Source: JAVJUV01 sp047314965 (GTDB lineage: Bacteria; Pseudomonadota; Alphaproteobacteria; Rhodobacterales; Rhodobacteraceae). From it: DNA of 64,000 nucleotides. The stretch spans positions 1-64,000 of the forward strand of contig NZ_JBLBVK010000057.1 of NCBI RefSeq assembly GCF_047314965.1. Reading direction: 5' to 3'. The position numbers and the translations under genes are program-made. The notes beneath the pieces are model-generated. The model saw only the letters and a program-made list of their open reading frames with translations. It did not search any database and was not told the DNA's origin. Shown in pieces: positions 51,109 through 59,282 of the stretch (positions are counted from its first letter, which is position 1; every line of letters starts with the position of its first letter).

Positions 51109-52273
51109 CAAGGCGGACCGCGATCCTGATCTCCGCATTGGAATTCCGCGGGTCCTGAACCAGTGGTCCACGCCGCGCTTCTGGACAGGGTTCTTCGAAG
51201 CGTTGGGCGTCAAACGCAGGAATGTCGTCTATTCCTCGGTCACTTCGGACGAGCAGCAAAAACTCTACTCGCAGGGCAGAGGTGCGGTCGACTGCTGCTA
51301 TCCGGTGAAGTGCATGTCGGGTCACTACGGGGAACTGCTGACCGGGCTCAAGAAGCCTATCCAGGTGCTCTTTTCGCCCAAGGTCGTGAGCCTGCGCTCA
51401 TTTCTCGGAACGAGTGTTTCGGATTGCCTTGGCTGTCCCCGTGTCATGGCGGGTCCCGAATCCGCCAAGGGCGGGTTCATGCGGGAAGCTGACGGGTTTG
51501 CCGAGGCGGGTGTCAGGTACGTCTCGCCTGTGGTCAACATGTCAGAACCGCAACTCATGGCGCGCCAATTGACCGCGGCTCTGGAACCGGTGTTCCCCGG
51601 TCTGACGCTTGCCGAAACCACAGAGGCGATCGACGCCGGCTGGAAAGCCCAGGACGACTTCGATGCAGAGACGCGCGAAGTGGCCCAGGAGGTACTCGAA
51701 CGATGCGAGAGAGAAGGCCGCCCGGCAATCCTTGCGCTTGGCCGTCCCTACCACATTGACCCGGGTATCGGGCACGAGATCGAGAACGAGCTTCAGGCTT
51801 GTGGGTATCCCGTGATCTGGGGCCAGCACCTGCCGCACGATGCCGCCTTGCTGGACAGGTTATTCGGCGATGACGTGCGCGATGGACGCCTTACATCTGC
51901 GTTCGACATTTCGGACGTCTGGAAATCGTCCTATAGCGCGAACACGAACGAACTGCTTTGGGCTGCCCGGTTCGGTGCGCGTCACCCTGCGATCGCCGCT
52001 GCGATCCGGTTCTCCAGCTACGAATGCGGAATGGATCAGCCGACATACACGCCCGTCCAAAGGATTCTCGAAGCACGGGGGACCCTGTTCTTTTCCTTCC
52101 AGGACCTCGACCAGACGAAGCCCTCGGGGTCGGTTCGAATTCGGACCGAGACGATCTCCTATTATCTGGAACGCCGCGGTGCCGAGATCATGAAGAACAA
52201 GCAGCAGATGCTGGAGGAAGGAGAGGCCGAAATCGGTGTATCGCCCGTGGCTGGTGCGGTTCTGGGCGCATAG
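51059..52273 (+). CDS. DUF2229-type protein of the CoA-dehydratase activator group
   Basis: The 404-residue product has DLRIGIPRVLNQWSTPRFWTGFFEALGVKR, a Cys-rich VDCCYPVKCMSGHYGELL, SDCLGCPRVMAG, ILALGRPYHIDPGIGHEIENEL and the end with SSYECGMDQPTYTPVQRIL. This matches the DUF2229 segment of giant CoA-dehydratase activases. The start overlaps the ATPase gene by 50 bp, in another frame; an internal start nearer DLRIGIPR is possible. It completes the three-gene unit. Confidence 0.82.
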   Translation: MRIPIRLSVSAKTRSGNKADRDPDLRIGIPRVLNQWSTPRFWTGFFEALGVKRRNVVYSSVTSDEQQKLYSQGRGAVDCCYPVKCMSGHYGELLTGLKKPIQVLFSPKVVSLRSFLGTSVSDCLGCPRVMAGPESAKGGFMREADGFAEAGVRYVSPVVNMSEPQLMARQLTAALEPVFPGLTLAETTEAIDAGWKAQDDFDAETREVAQEVLERCEREGRPAILALGRPYHIDPGIGHEIENELQACGYPVIWGQHLPHDAALLDRLFGDDVRDGRLTSAFDISDVWKSSYSANTNELLWAARFGARHPAIAAAIRFSSYECGMDQPTYTPVQRILEARGTLFFSFQDLDQTKPSGSVRIRTETISYYLERRGAEIMKNKQQMLEEGEAEIGVSPVAGAVLGA

Positions 52274-52346
52274 CGCGCACGTCTGAAGGGTCTCGCGTTG
52301 GTTCCGGAGTCCGGGCCGATGCAGTTGCGACGCTATCACGCCGACC

Positions 52347-53378
52347 TTAAAGGCCGTCGGGAAACTCCTTGAGTGAAACCCGTTCCCCACGCGCGCCGGA
52401 CTTTTCGATGGCATCGATCAGCTGGTGAACGGCAAGAGCCGCCCGTCCTGGAGCCATTGGCGGCCGCCGCTGCGACAGGGCATCGGCGAAGTCCTCGATC
52501 ACCGACTGATGCCAGTCGCTGGTAAAGGCCATCGGGTTGGCCCCGGCCCCGGAACCCGCAGCCTGACCAATGATTTCTGAGGTGCCGTCCTGTCTGGTGA
52601 GCGTCACAACGCCCGCCTCCAGGCGCGCCGACCCCTTGCGGAAGTGCAGGGTGATCGTTTCTCCCCTTCCGGGGAAACTTGCGGTCGTGGCAAAGATCTG
52701 GCCAACCGCTCCATTCTCGAAGGTCATTCCGGCCACGACGAAGTCCTCGGCTTCCATGTCGTGAAAGCCCGTTTTCGCGCACATGGCGGTGACCTCGGCG
52801 ACCGGGCCGGTCAATGAAAGCATCAGGTCGATGGTGTGGATCGCTTGCGAGATCAGAACGCCCCCGCCGTCACGCTGATAGCTGCCGCGTCCCGGCTCGT
52901 CATAATAGGATTGCGGTCGCCACCAGGGGACATTCACTTCGACGGCGATGAGGCGGCCAAGTTCGGCAGCCTTCTCGCGAAGCGTGTGCACTGCGGGCCG
53001 GGCGCGGTGCTGAAGGACGATGCCAAGGGGTACTCCCTTTGTCTCGCAATACTCGACAACGACCGTCGCCGCCTTCAGCGTGCGCTCGATTGGCTTTTCC
53101 ATGAGGACGGGCTTGCCCGCCTCGACGAGCGTGTGGATCGGGTCGATGCGCGCATTGGGCGGGGTTGTCAGGATCACGAAGTCAATCCCGGCGTCCGCGG
53201 CGATTTCTGCGACGCTCTCGGCCTCTGTCGCGCCAAGGTCTCCGAATTTTTGAAGAAATGCAGCCCTACCCTCGGGGCGGCGGGCAAACACCTTTGACAG
53301 CTTTACCTTTTCCGAGTTCCTGAATGCTTCGCCATAGACGGACGACACCATTCCGAGGCCGATCAACGCAGCGCGCAT
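52347..53378 (-). CDS. Gfo/Idh/MocA-family oxidoreductase
   Basis: The 343-residue product has a Rossmann NAD(P) site (ALIGLGMVSSVYGEAF), FVILTTPPNARIDPIHTLVEAGKPVLMEKPI with the catalytic-region EKP (about 94-96), and GGGVLISQAIHTIDLMLSLTG. Such enzymes oxidise sugars or inositols. It is divergent from the sugar ABC transporter at 53883, which suggests a shared carbohydrate. Confidence 0.88.
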   Translation of the reverse strand: MRAALIGLGMVSSVYGEAFRNSEKVKLSKVFARRPEGRAAFLQKFGDLGATEAESVAEIAADAGIDFVILTTPPNARIDPIHTLVEAGKPVLMEKPIERTLKAATVVVEYCETKGVPLGIVLQHRARPAVHTLREKAAELGRLIAVEVNVPWWRPQSYYDEPGRGSYQRDGGGVLISQAIHTIDLMLSLTGPVAEVTAMCAKTGFHDMEAEDFVVAGMTFENGAVGQIFATTASFPGRGETITLHFRKGSARLEAGVVTLTRQDGTSEIIGQAAGSGAGANPMAFTSDWHQSVIEDFADALSQRRPPMAPGRAALAVHQLIDAIEKSGARGERVSLKEFPDGL

Positions 53379-53808
53379 CAGGTTACCTTTTGCAGCACGT
53401 ATTCGCTGTCTCCGCTCAAGGAATGCAAATCTCTTTCGGTCAAAACCATGCCTGTCATTTTGTTACGTGACAGAGGTATCCGCCGCGTGAGCCATACCGT
53501 CAAGCGCTCGGCGATCGGAAACCTTCCGTTTCTGGGTGCTGCGTTCGGAGGACTACAAACAGCTTGCGGTCCTGTTGCTTCGTCACCTCGGATGAAGGAG
53601 CGGACACCCGCCGGGCTTTCCCGGTTTGTCGCAACGTTGGTTTGGGGATTCGGTTTTGGCTTTCACGCAAGTGCTGCACTCTGACTCTGCGCGACTCGCA
53701 ACAATCTAACCAGGAACGGGGTTGCTACGCATTATTCGGTGCCATCGGCGCAAAAATGTCTTGCGCTAACAGTGGAGCCGCGATTTACATCGTAGTCGCT
53801 GGAGCACG
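53379..53808. other. Intergenic stretch, no gene recognised
   Basis: A 430-bp region separates the Gfo/Idh/MocA gene from the promoter of the sugar transporter. Two short + strand open frames lack ribosome sites and protein character. It probably contains the reverse-strand promoter for the oxidoreductase, but none stands out. Confidence 0.4.
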
Positions 53809-53857
53809 TTGACATGCGTGACTTGCAATAATAATTGCAGACATACGTGATCTGCAA
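53809..53857 (+). promoter_or_regulatory. Promoter and repeated operator of the sugar ABC transporter
   Basis: TTGACA (53809-53814) is followed, after 15 bp, by AATAAT (53830-53835). Overlapping it are two direct repeats, ACATGCGTGACTTGCAA (53812-53828) and ACATACGTGATCTGCAA (53841-53857), 14 of 17 identical and 29 bp apart. A perfect palindrome, TGCAAT-AATA-ATTGCA (53824-53839), lies between. The layout suggests a repressor covering the promoter. Confidence 0.6.
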
Positions 53858-53882
53858 GTTTTGTTCAAACGGGAGGAAACCA

Positions 53883-54797
53883 ATGAACCGCCTAACAACC
53901 CTTTGCGCAGGGGCTCTCATGCTCGCCGGATCGGCCGCGATGGCCGAGCGCTATGTCATGATCACTCACACCCAAGGTACCGACCCGTTCTGGCCGGTCG
54001 TTGAAAAAGGCGGCCGTGACGCGGCTGCCGCTGTCGGCGCCGAGTTCGAGTACAACTTCGACGCTTCGGGCGACATGGCCGGCATGGCGAAGCTGATCGA
54101 AGCCGCCGCTGCATCGCAGCCTGACGGCATCGTGGTGTCGCTGCCTGACGCTGCGGCGCTTGGGCCGGCGATCAAGGCTGCTGTTGATGCAGGCATTCCG
54201 GTCATCACGATGAACTCGGGCCTCGAGTCGTCGAAAGAAGTCGGCGCGCTGATGCATGTCGGCCAGCCAGAGCGTGACGCAGGCTTTGCCGCCGGCACCC
54301 GCGCCAAGGCCGAAGGCGTGACCAAAGGCCTCTGCCTCAACCAGGAAGCCTTCAACACCGCGCTTGTCGACCGTTGCACCGGTTACTTCGACGCCATGGG
54401 CGCCGAGCTGAACCAGATCGACGTGTCGAACGACGTAACTCAGATCGAAACCCGTACCGCAGCGGCACTTCAGGCTGATGCGTCGATCGACGGCGTTCTG
54501 GCTGTCGGCCCGCACGTCTGTGAAGCGGCCAACAAGGCGATCAAGTCGGTAGGCGCCACCGTGCACCTGGCCTGCTTTGACCTCAGCCCGGGCGTCATGG
54601 ACATGATCGAAGCCGGCGACGCCGCCTTCACGATCGACCAGCAGCAGCGTCTGCAGGGCTACATGCCGATCATCGTTCTGCACCTCTACAACACCAACGC
54701 TGGCCTGCTGCCGGGCGCCAACATCCCGTCGGGACCTGGCTTCGTTGACGCGTCGAACGCCGCTTCGGTGAAAGAACAGGCCGGCATCAACCGCTAA
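53883..54797 (+). CDS. Sugar ABC transporter, periplasmic binding protein
   Basis: The 304-residue product has a signal peptide (NRLTTLCAGALMLAGSAAMA) and a ribose/fructose-type periplasmic fold (YVMITHTQGTDPFWPVVEKGGRDAAAAVG, QPDGIVVSLPDAAALGPAIKAAVDAGIPVITMNSG, then IDQQQRLQGYMPI). The gene order binding protein-permease-single-domain ATPase matches FrcBCA-like systems, though the sugar cannot be fixed. A GGGAGGAAA site precedes the ATG at 53883. Confidence 0.9.
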   Translation: MNRLTTLCAGALMLAGSAAMAERYVMITHTQGTDPFWPVVEKGGRDAAAAVGAEFEYNFDASGDMAGMAKLIEAAAASQPDGIVVSLPDAAALGPAIKAAVDAGIPVITMNSGLESSKEVGALMHVGQPERDAGFAAGTRAKAEGVTKGLCLNQEAFNTALVDRCTGYFDAMGAELNQIDVSNDVTQIETRTAAALQADASIDGVLAVGPHVCEAANKAIKSVGATVHLACFDLSPGVMDMIEAGDAAFTIDQQQRLQGYMPIIVLHLYNTNAGLLPGANIPSGPGFVDASNAASVKEQAGINR

Positions 54798-54820
54798 GGC
54801 CTGCCGCCATATCGATATGA

Positions 54821-54854
54821 GGACAGGCGGACCACTCCGGCTGTCCTTTTTTTT
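54821..54854 (+). terminator. Intercistronic terminator after the sugar-binding protein gene
   Basis: GGACAG (54821-54826) pairs with CTGTCC (54841-54846), with an inner CGG/CCG pair after one mismatch, followed by eight T. It is a near-ideal intrinsic terminator only 24 bp after the binding-protein stop; partial read-through would keep permease and ATPase expression lower. Confidence 0.8.
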
Positions 54855-54882
54855 AACGCACCGTCAACAAGCGGGAGGGGAA

Positions 54883-55995
54883 ATGGTGGGGAAGAGTGAA
54901 TCTGATCGCCTGAAAAAGGAAACGTGGTTTCAGCGCATGCTTCGGAAGCCCGAAATGGGCGCTTTCACGGTGATGGCAATCATCATCATCGCATTGTCCA
55001 TCGCGTCCGAAGGCAAGGCCTTCAACGCGCTGGGCCTCAAGAACAACGTGGCCATCATCGCTCAGTTCGGCATCATTGCGACTGGCGCGGCGCTGCTCAT
55101 GATCGCGGGCGAATTCGATCTTTCCATTGGGTCGATGATCGGCTTCGCGGGCATGTCCATGGCGATGATGCTCAAATGGGGATTGCCCTTCGGAATGGGT
55201 GAGGCCTCGCCCTTCGTAGCCTTTTTCATCACGCTCTTGATGACGCTTGCCATAGGCTGGCTCATCGGAATGATCGTCGTCCGATCTGGTCTGTCCAGTT
55301 TTATCGTCACCCTCGGCTTCCTGTTCTTCCTACGTGGGACGACCGAGGTCACCTTCCGCCTCATCAACCAGTCGACGCAGATCTCCGGTCTGCCTGACTA
55401 CAAGGAAACCAGCTTTTTCGCCGAACTGATGGGCGGCGAGGTCTTCTCCTGGTTCTACGATCTCTGGTTCGCGCTGGGTGGCAACCTGAACCGGAACGGC
55501 GACCAGTGGGTCACCGGGTTCGATGCCCGCTTCCTGTGGTGGATCGTCATCGCGGGCGCGGCATGGTTCGTCCTCAGCCGCACGCAGCTCGGAAACTGGA
55601 TCTACGCCACGGGCGACAACAAGGAAGCGGCGCGCGCGAACGGCGTGCCCGTGAACAAGGTCAAGATCGGCCTCTTCATGTTCACCGCTTTCGTCGCCAC
55701 GATCTTCGCGGCCTGCCAGGTCTTCGACACCAACACCTCGGACGCCGCCAAGGGCAACCTCAAGGAACTCGAAGCCATCGCGATAGCCGTCGTCGGCGGC
55801 ACGCTGATGACCGGCGGCTTCGGCTCGGTCATCGGTGTCGTCTTCGGCGCGATCACCGTGGGCCTTGTCTCGAACGCGGTTTTCTTCATCCCCTGGATCG
55901 ACGGCTCCTGGTACCGGGTCTTCCTCGGCACGGTTCTCCTGGGCGCTGTCTTCGCGAACGAACGTATCCGCAAAGCCATTACGGGAGGGATCTGA
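54883..55995 (+). CDS. Sugar ABC transporter, permease
   Basis: The 370-residue product has about ten helices of the ribose-type permease family (IAQFGIIATGAALLMIAGEFDLSIGSMIGFAGMSMAMM, RSGLSSFIVTLGFLFFLRG, GNWIYATGDNKEAARANGVPVNKVKIGLF, AIAVVGGTLMTGGFGSVIGVVFGAI). GGGAGGGG lies just before the ATG at 54883. A four-base gap separates it from the ATPase gene. Confidence 0.92.
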   Translation: MVGKSESDRLKKETWFQRMLRKPEMGAFTVMAIIIIALSIASEGKAFNALGLKNNVAIIAQFGIIATGAALLMIAGEFDLSIGSMIGFAGMSMAMMLKWGLPFGMGEASPFVAFFITLLMTLAIGWLIGMIVVRSGLSSFIVTLGFLFFLRGTTEVTFRLINQSTQISGLPDYKETSFFAELMGGEVFSWFYDLWFALGGNLNRNGDQWVTGFDARFLWWIVIAGAAWFVLSRTQLGNWIYATGDNKEAARANGVPVNKVKIGLFMFTAFVATIFAACQVFDTNTSDAAKGNLKELEAIAIAVVGGTLMTGGFGSVIGVVFGAITVGLVSNAVFFIPWIDGSWYRVFLGTVLLGAVFANERIRKAITGGI

Positions 55996-55998
55996 GCC

Positions 55999-56769
55999 AT
56001 GGCACAGCCGTATATGCGGGTTGAAAACCTGGTCAAGAAATTCGGACCCTTCTCGGCGCTGCGCGGTGTCAGCCTCGAGGTATACCCCGGAGAAGTCCAC
56101 GCGCTTCTCGGCGACAACGGGGCGGGCAAGTCGACACTCATCAAGATCCTGGCCGGCGTTCATGCGCCGACCAGCGGCCAGATCTTCGTCGAGGGCAAGC
56201 CGGTCGTCTTCCGCTCGCCGCGCGATGCGACGGCGGCCGGCATCGGCACCGTGTACCAGGATCTTGCCCTGAACCAGCTGATGAGCGTCACGCGCAACTT
56301 CTTCATGGGCCGCGAGATCAAGGGCCCGCTCGGAACTCTGAAGATGAACGAGATGGACAAGATCGCACACGACGAAATGCTGAAGATCGGGATCGACATC
56401 TCCGATCCGCAGCAGGCCGTCGGCACCATGTCGGGCGGTCAGCGCCAGACACTGGCCATCGCGCGCGCGATCTATTTCGGTGCCAAGGTGCTGATTCTGG
56501 ACGAACCGACCTCGGCCCTCGGACAGAAACAGCAGATGGAAGTGCTGCGGACGATCAAGCGGGTGCAAAGCCGTGGCGATATTGCCATCATCTTCATCAC
56601 CCACAACGAGATCCACTCCAAGCTCATCGCCGATCGTTTCACCTTCCTCAGCCTGGGCGAAGTGATCGGCAAGGGCACGCGCGAGGAACTCGCCGGTGAC
56701 GACATCCGCCGCCTGATGGCCGGCGGTGCCGAGATCGAAGACCTGGCGGCGATGTTGGAAAACGTCTGA
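55999..56769 (+). CDS. Sugar ABC transporter, single-domain ATP-binding protein
   Basis: The 256-residue product has Walker A GDNGAGKSTLIKIL (about 36-49), Q-loop VYQDLALNQLM, signature MSGGQRQTLAIARAI and Walker B VLILDEPTSALG, then THNEIHSK. It has only one ABC domain, unlike the duplicated RbsA, as in FrcA-type proteins. It ends 48 bp before a terminator. Confidence 0.93.
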   Translation: MAQPYMRVENLVKKFGPFSALRGVSLEVYPGEVHALLGDNGAGKSTLIKILAGVHAPTSGQIFVEGKPVVFRSPRDATAAGIGTVYQDLALNQLMSVTRNFFMGREIKGPLGTLKMNEMDKIAHDEMLKIGIDISDPQQAVGTMSGGQRQTLAIARAIYFGAKVLILDEPTSALGQKQQMEVLRTIKRVQSRGDIAIIFITHNEIHSKLIADRFTFLSLGEVIGKGTREELAGDDIRRLMAGGAEIEDLAAMLENV

Positions 56770-56817
56770 CCCGGGCAGGTTCCATTCGGACAAAAATCCG
56801 AAAAGCGTCATGAAAAC

Positions 56818-56850
56818 AAGGGCGGCTCCGGTTCTCCGGGCCGCCCTTTT
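56818..56850 (+). terminator. Intrinsic terminator after the sugar ABC operon
   Basis: GGGCGGC (56820-56826) pairs with GCCGCCC (56840-56846) over a 13-nt loop that can extend the stem through CCGG/CCGG, followed by TTTT. Confidence 0.8.
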
Positions 56851-56961
56851 CCAATTTTAAACAAAGCTAAAAGAAAACGGAACGTTCTCGTTTTCAAGAC
56901 AATCTTCCCCGAAAGCGCCACGTTCCTGCCCATTTGAAATTGGATAAGGAACGCGTATCGA

Positions 56962-57981
56962 GTGATTTTTTTTAACGAGGACTTTAGCTTGCCGCAGTTG
57001 GTAAGAAGTATTTTTTTGTCTCCTCGGACGTGGCTCGCCATAGGTGTATTTTGTATCGGCGCGGCGTTCGTGATTGGATACCATGAGGATCAAAGGTCCG
57101 CCGAGCGCGTGCTTCACCAGAGGGTGGGGCTCCCACCGGAGGTACTTATCCAGGACTTCATCGGCGATCGCGGCAAAAACATGATCGGCCAGATGCGCAT
57201 CCTTGGCGAACTGGACAAGGACATCGCGGTAAGGATGAATCTTGGCAGCGACCAGTGGCCCCACTGGGTAACAGCGACTCCGGTCTTCCCGGTGGGTATC
57301 GAAATGATGCCGCTCGCCGTCCGTTTCATGAATGAACAAAATCGAACATGGCCTCGGCCGATGCCGCGCAGCAACGCCGATCGCGTGGGACACCATCTGG
57401 CAACGCTCAAAATGCTCGAGCAGTACGCCTTCGCTTTCATCCTCGTGAATGACTCCAAAGAGGGTTTCGGATCCGAGATAAGCACTGGAAAAGACGTCGA
57501 TGTGCTTGAAGAAAGCGACAGTCGTCTTCTTGTCCGACTGCAAGGCGCGGAAATTTCCGGTCGAGTTTTCCAAGACCGGGTTTCAGCAACGATGCGCGAG
57601 CATGGTATTGAATCGGGTTCCGAGACGCTGCTCATAGCGCCTGTAACTGCGATTTGGGCCGAGATGGCGTCCTCGGAGCAATTGGGGAAGCTCCGGCGCG
57701 TTCTGACCATTATGGGTGGCGTGTTCGCTCTGTTCGCGATGATGGCACCACGGATCCCTCGGGCTCGCAGTGGCAAGGCTGCCAGTCGTCCCCGAAATGA
57801 TGAGGTGCCTGCGACCAGCGCTTTCCCTGCTGTCAGTATCTTTCAGCCGATCGCGACCCAGCACGAGTTAAGCCTGGATGAACCTGAAAGTCGTACATCG
57901 GGAACTTCCGGCGGTTTCTCCTGTTTCGCCGCCATATCGCCGCTTCTGCAGATTTTCCGTTTCGCTAGAAGTCCACGGTAA
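56962..57981 (+). CDS. Unknown two-helix membrane protein with large periplasmic domain
   Basis: The 339-residue product starts at a GTG, with AAGGAA ten bases upstream. It has a first helix (about 23-40, LAIGVFCIGAAFVIGY), a ~200-residue domain presumably in the periplasm, and a second helix (about 250-266, IMGGVFALFAMMAPRIP) followed by a low-complexity cytoplasmic tail. Runs of eight and seven T lie within the first ~60 bases of the gene. I recognise no family. Its end overlaps the convergent mipZ gene by 17 bp. Confidence 0.6.
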   Translation: MIFFNEDFSLPQLVRSIFLSPRTWLAIGVFCIGAAFVIGYHEDQRSAERVLHQRVGLPPEVLIQDFIGDRGKNMIGQMRILGELDKDIAVRMNLGSDQWPHWVTATPVFPVGIEMMPLAVRFMNEQNRTWPRPMPRSNADRVGHHLATLKMLEQYAFAFILVNDSKEGFGSEISTGKDVDVLEESDSRLLVRLQGAEISGRVFQDRVSATMREHGIESGSETLLIAPVTAIWAEMASSEQLGKLRRVLTIMGGVFALFAMMAPRIPRARSGKAASRPRNDEVPATSAFPAVSIFQPIATQHELSLDEPESRTSGTSGGFSCFAAISPLLQIFRFARSPR

Positions 57982-58774
57982 CACCGGGCAGTTTCAGTTC
58001 CTTCATTAATTCCCGAAGCTCCTGTCGTGCGGCTACGTTCGACAGGTTCAGGTTCTGAACGCCGATGTCGCGCAGGTCCAACAAGGTCAGACCGCGTGGG
58101 AATAGTTCGCGAAAGATGACCCTTTCGGAAAACCCGGGCGCAACACGGAAGCCTATACGCTTGGCAAGCGCATGTACCGCGTCGTGCATCTTCTTCTTGT
58201 TGTGCATCGCCTGAGCGCCTACCCGGTTTCGAACAACAACCCAGTCGATCGGTTCCAGGCCCGCCTGCGCGCGCAGTTGCCGCGCGTTCCAGACCATCTC
58301 GGCATAGACCGACGGCCCGAGAATCTTCCCCGTACGCGGGTCTATATGCGCCAGAAGATCGAAATCGACGAAACTGTCATTCAGCGGTGTGACCAGCGTA
58401 TCGGCCAGTGAATGCGCCACTTGGCTCAATCGCGTGTGCGAGCCGGGGCAGTCGATGAGTATGAACTCGACCTCCCGTTCGAGCCCGGTCACTGCCGCAC
58501 TCAGGCGCTGGTCATAGATGTTCTCGCCTGGTCCCAGGCTTTCCTTGGGGATATTCGGAAGTTCCCGATAGATGGGGCAAGGAAGATCAAGTCCTTCCGC
58601 CGCCAGGAAGTCCCGGCGATTGTCCACATATCGCCCGAAGCTGCGTTGGCGCAGGTCCAGATCCAGAACGCCCACGACATGGTTCATGCGCACAAGGGCG
58701 GTCGCAATGTGCATCGCGACGGTGGATTTCCCTGCGCCACCCTTCTCGTTACCGACAACTATGATATGGGCCAC
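57965..58774 (-). CDS. mipZ: Division-plane positioning ATPase MipZ
   Basis: The 269-residue ParA-type protein has a deviant Walker A EKGGAGKSTVAMHIATAL (about 10-27), GVLDLDLRQRSFGRYVDNR and the MipZ signature DCPGSHTRLSQVAHSLADTLVTPLNDSFVDFDLLA. In alphaproteobacteria MipZ forms gradients from ParB at the poles that restrict FtsZ to midcell. It is convergent with the unknown membrane protein, overlapping by 17 bp. Confidence 0.95.
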   Translation of the reverse strand: MAHIIVVGNEKGGAGKSTVAMHIATALVRMNHVVGVLDLDLRQRSFGRYVDNRRDFLAAEGLDLPCPIYRELPNIPKESLGPGENIYDQRLSAAVTGLEREVEFILIDCPGSHTRLSQVAHSLADTLVTPLNDSFVDFDLLAHIDPRTGKILGPSVYAEMVWNARQLRAQAGLEPIDWVVVRNRVGAQAMHNKKKMHDAVHALAKRIGFRVAPGFSERVIFRELFPRGLTLLDLRDIGVQNLNLSNVAARQELRELMKELKLPGVTVDF

Positions 58775-58991
58775 TGCTGGAGCCTCTGTTTATGGCGGGC
58801 CTGCTCCGCCGGTTGCCCGCACTATATGTTGTGGTGGCTTCCAAGAAAAGCGCGGGATTGCGTTTACCAAGGGGAAAATGCGCCCCGGTCACAATTCCGG
58901 TCACCACAGGCTCACAAATTCTGTCATTGGCAAAATTTCCACTAATGTTCCATGCCTTGAGTGTCTCGAAGATCCGCGAAAGGAACATCTA

Positions 58992-59252
58992 ATGAAGGCG
59001 CTTGCAATCATCTCGAACATTCTGATCCCCGGCGTGGGGTCATTCATCATCGGTCAGGTCGGTCAGGGCATCGCCCAGATCCTCATCTGGGGTCTCGGTT
59101 TCATGCTCACCGTGTTCACGCTGGGATTCTTTGGGGTCATCGGCATCCCATTGATGGTCGGCGCATGGATCTGGGGGTTGATCACTGCCTTCGGCGCACA
59201 GCCCCAGACCATCAATGTGAACCTCAATGCAAACGGATCTTCGGCGCATTGA
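58992..59252 (+). CDS. Small membrane protein with two hydrophobic helices
   Basis: The 86-residue product is almost all membrane: SNILIPGVGSFIIGQVGQGIAQILIWGLGFM (about 8-38) and TLGFFGVIGIPLMVGAWIWGLITAF, followed by QPQTINVNLNANGSSAH. Gly-rich helix pattern resembles small TM2-like proteins but the TM2 motif is not clear. GAAAGGAAC precedes the ATG. Function is unknown. Confidence 0.7.
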   Translation: MKALAIISNILIPGVGSFIIGQVGQGIAQILIWGLGFMLTVFTLGFFGVIGIPLMVGAWIWGLITAFGAQPQTINVNLNANGSSAH

Positions 59253-59282
59253 GACCTGGACCTGGAAGGCGGCACTTGCCAT

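Noticed and set aside
53448..53684. Short + strand open frame before the sugar transporter
   Set aside because: No ribosome-binding site, and the translated sequence lacks the character of a conserved protein; it lies in a divergent promoter region.
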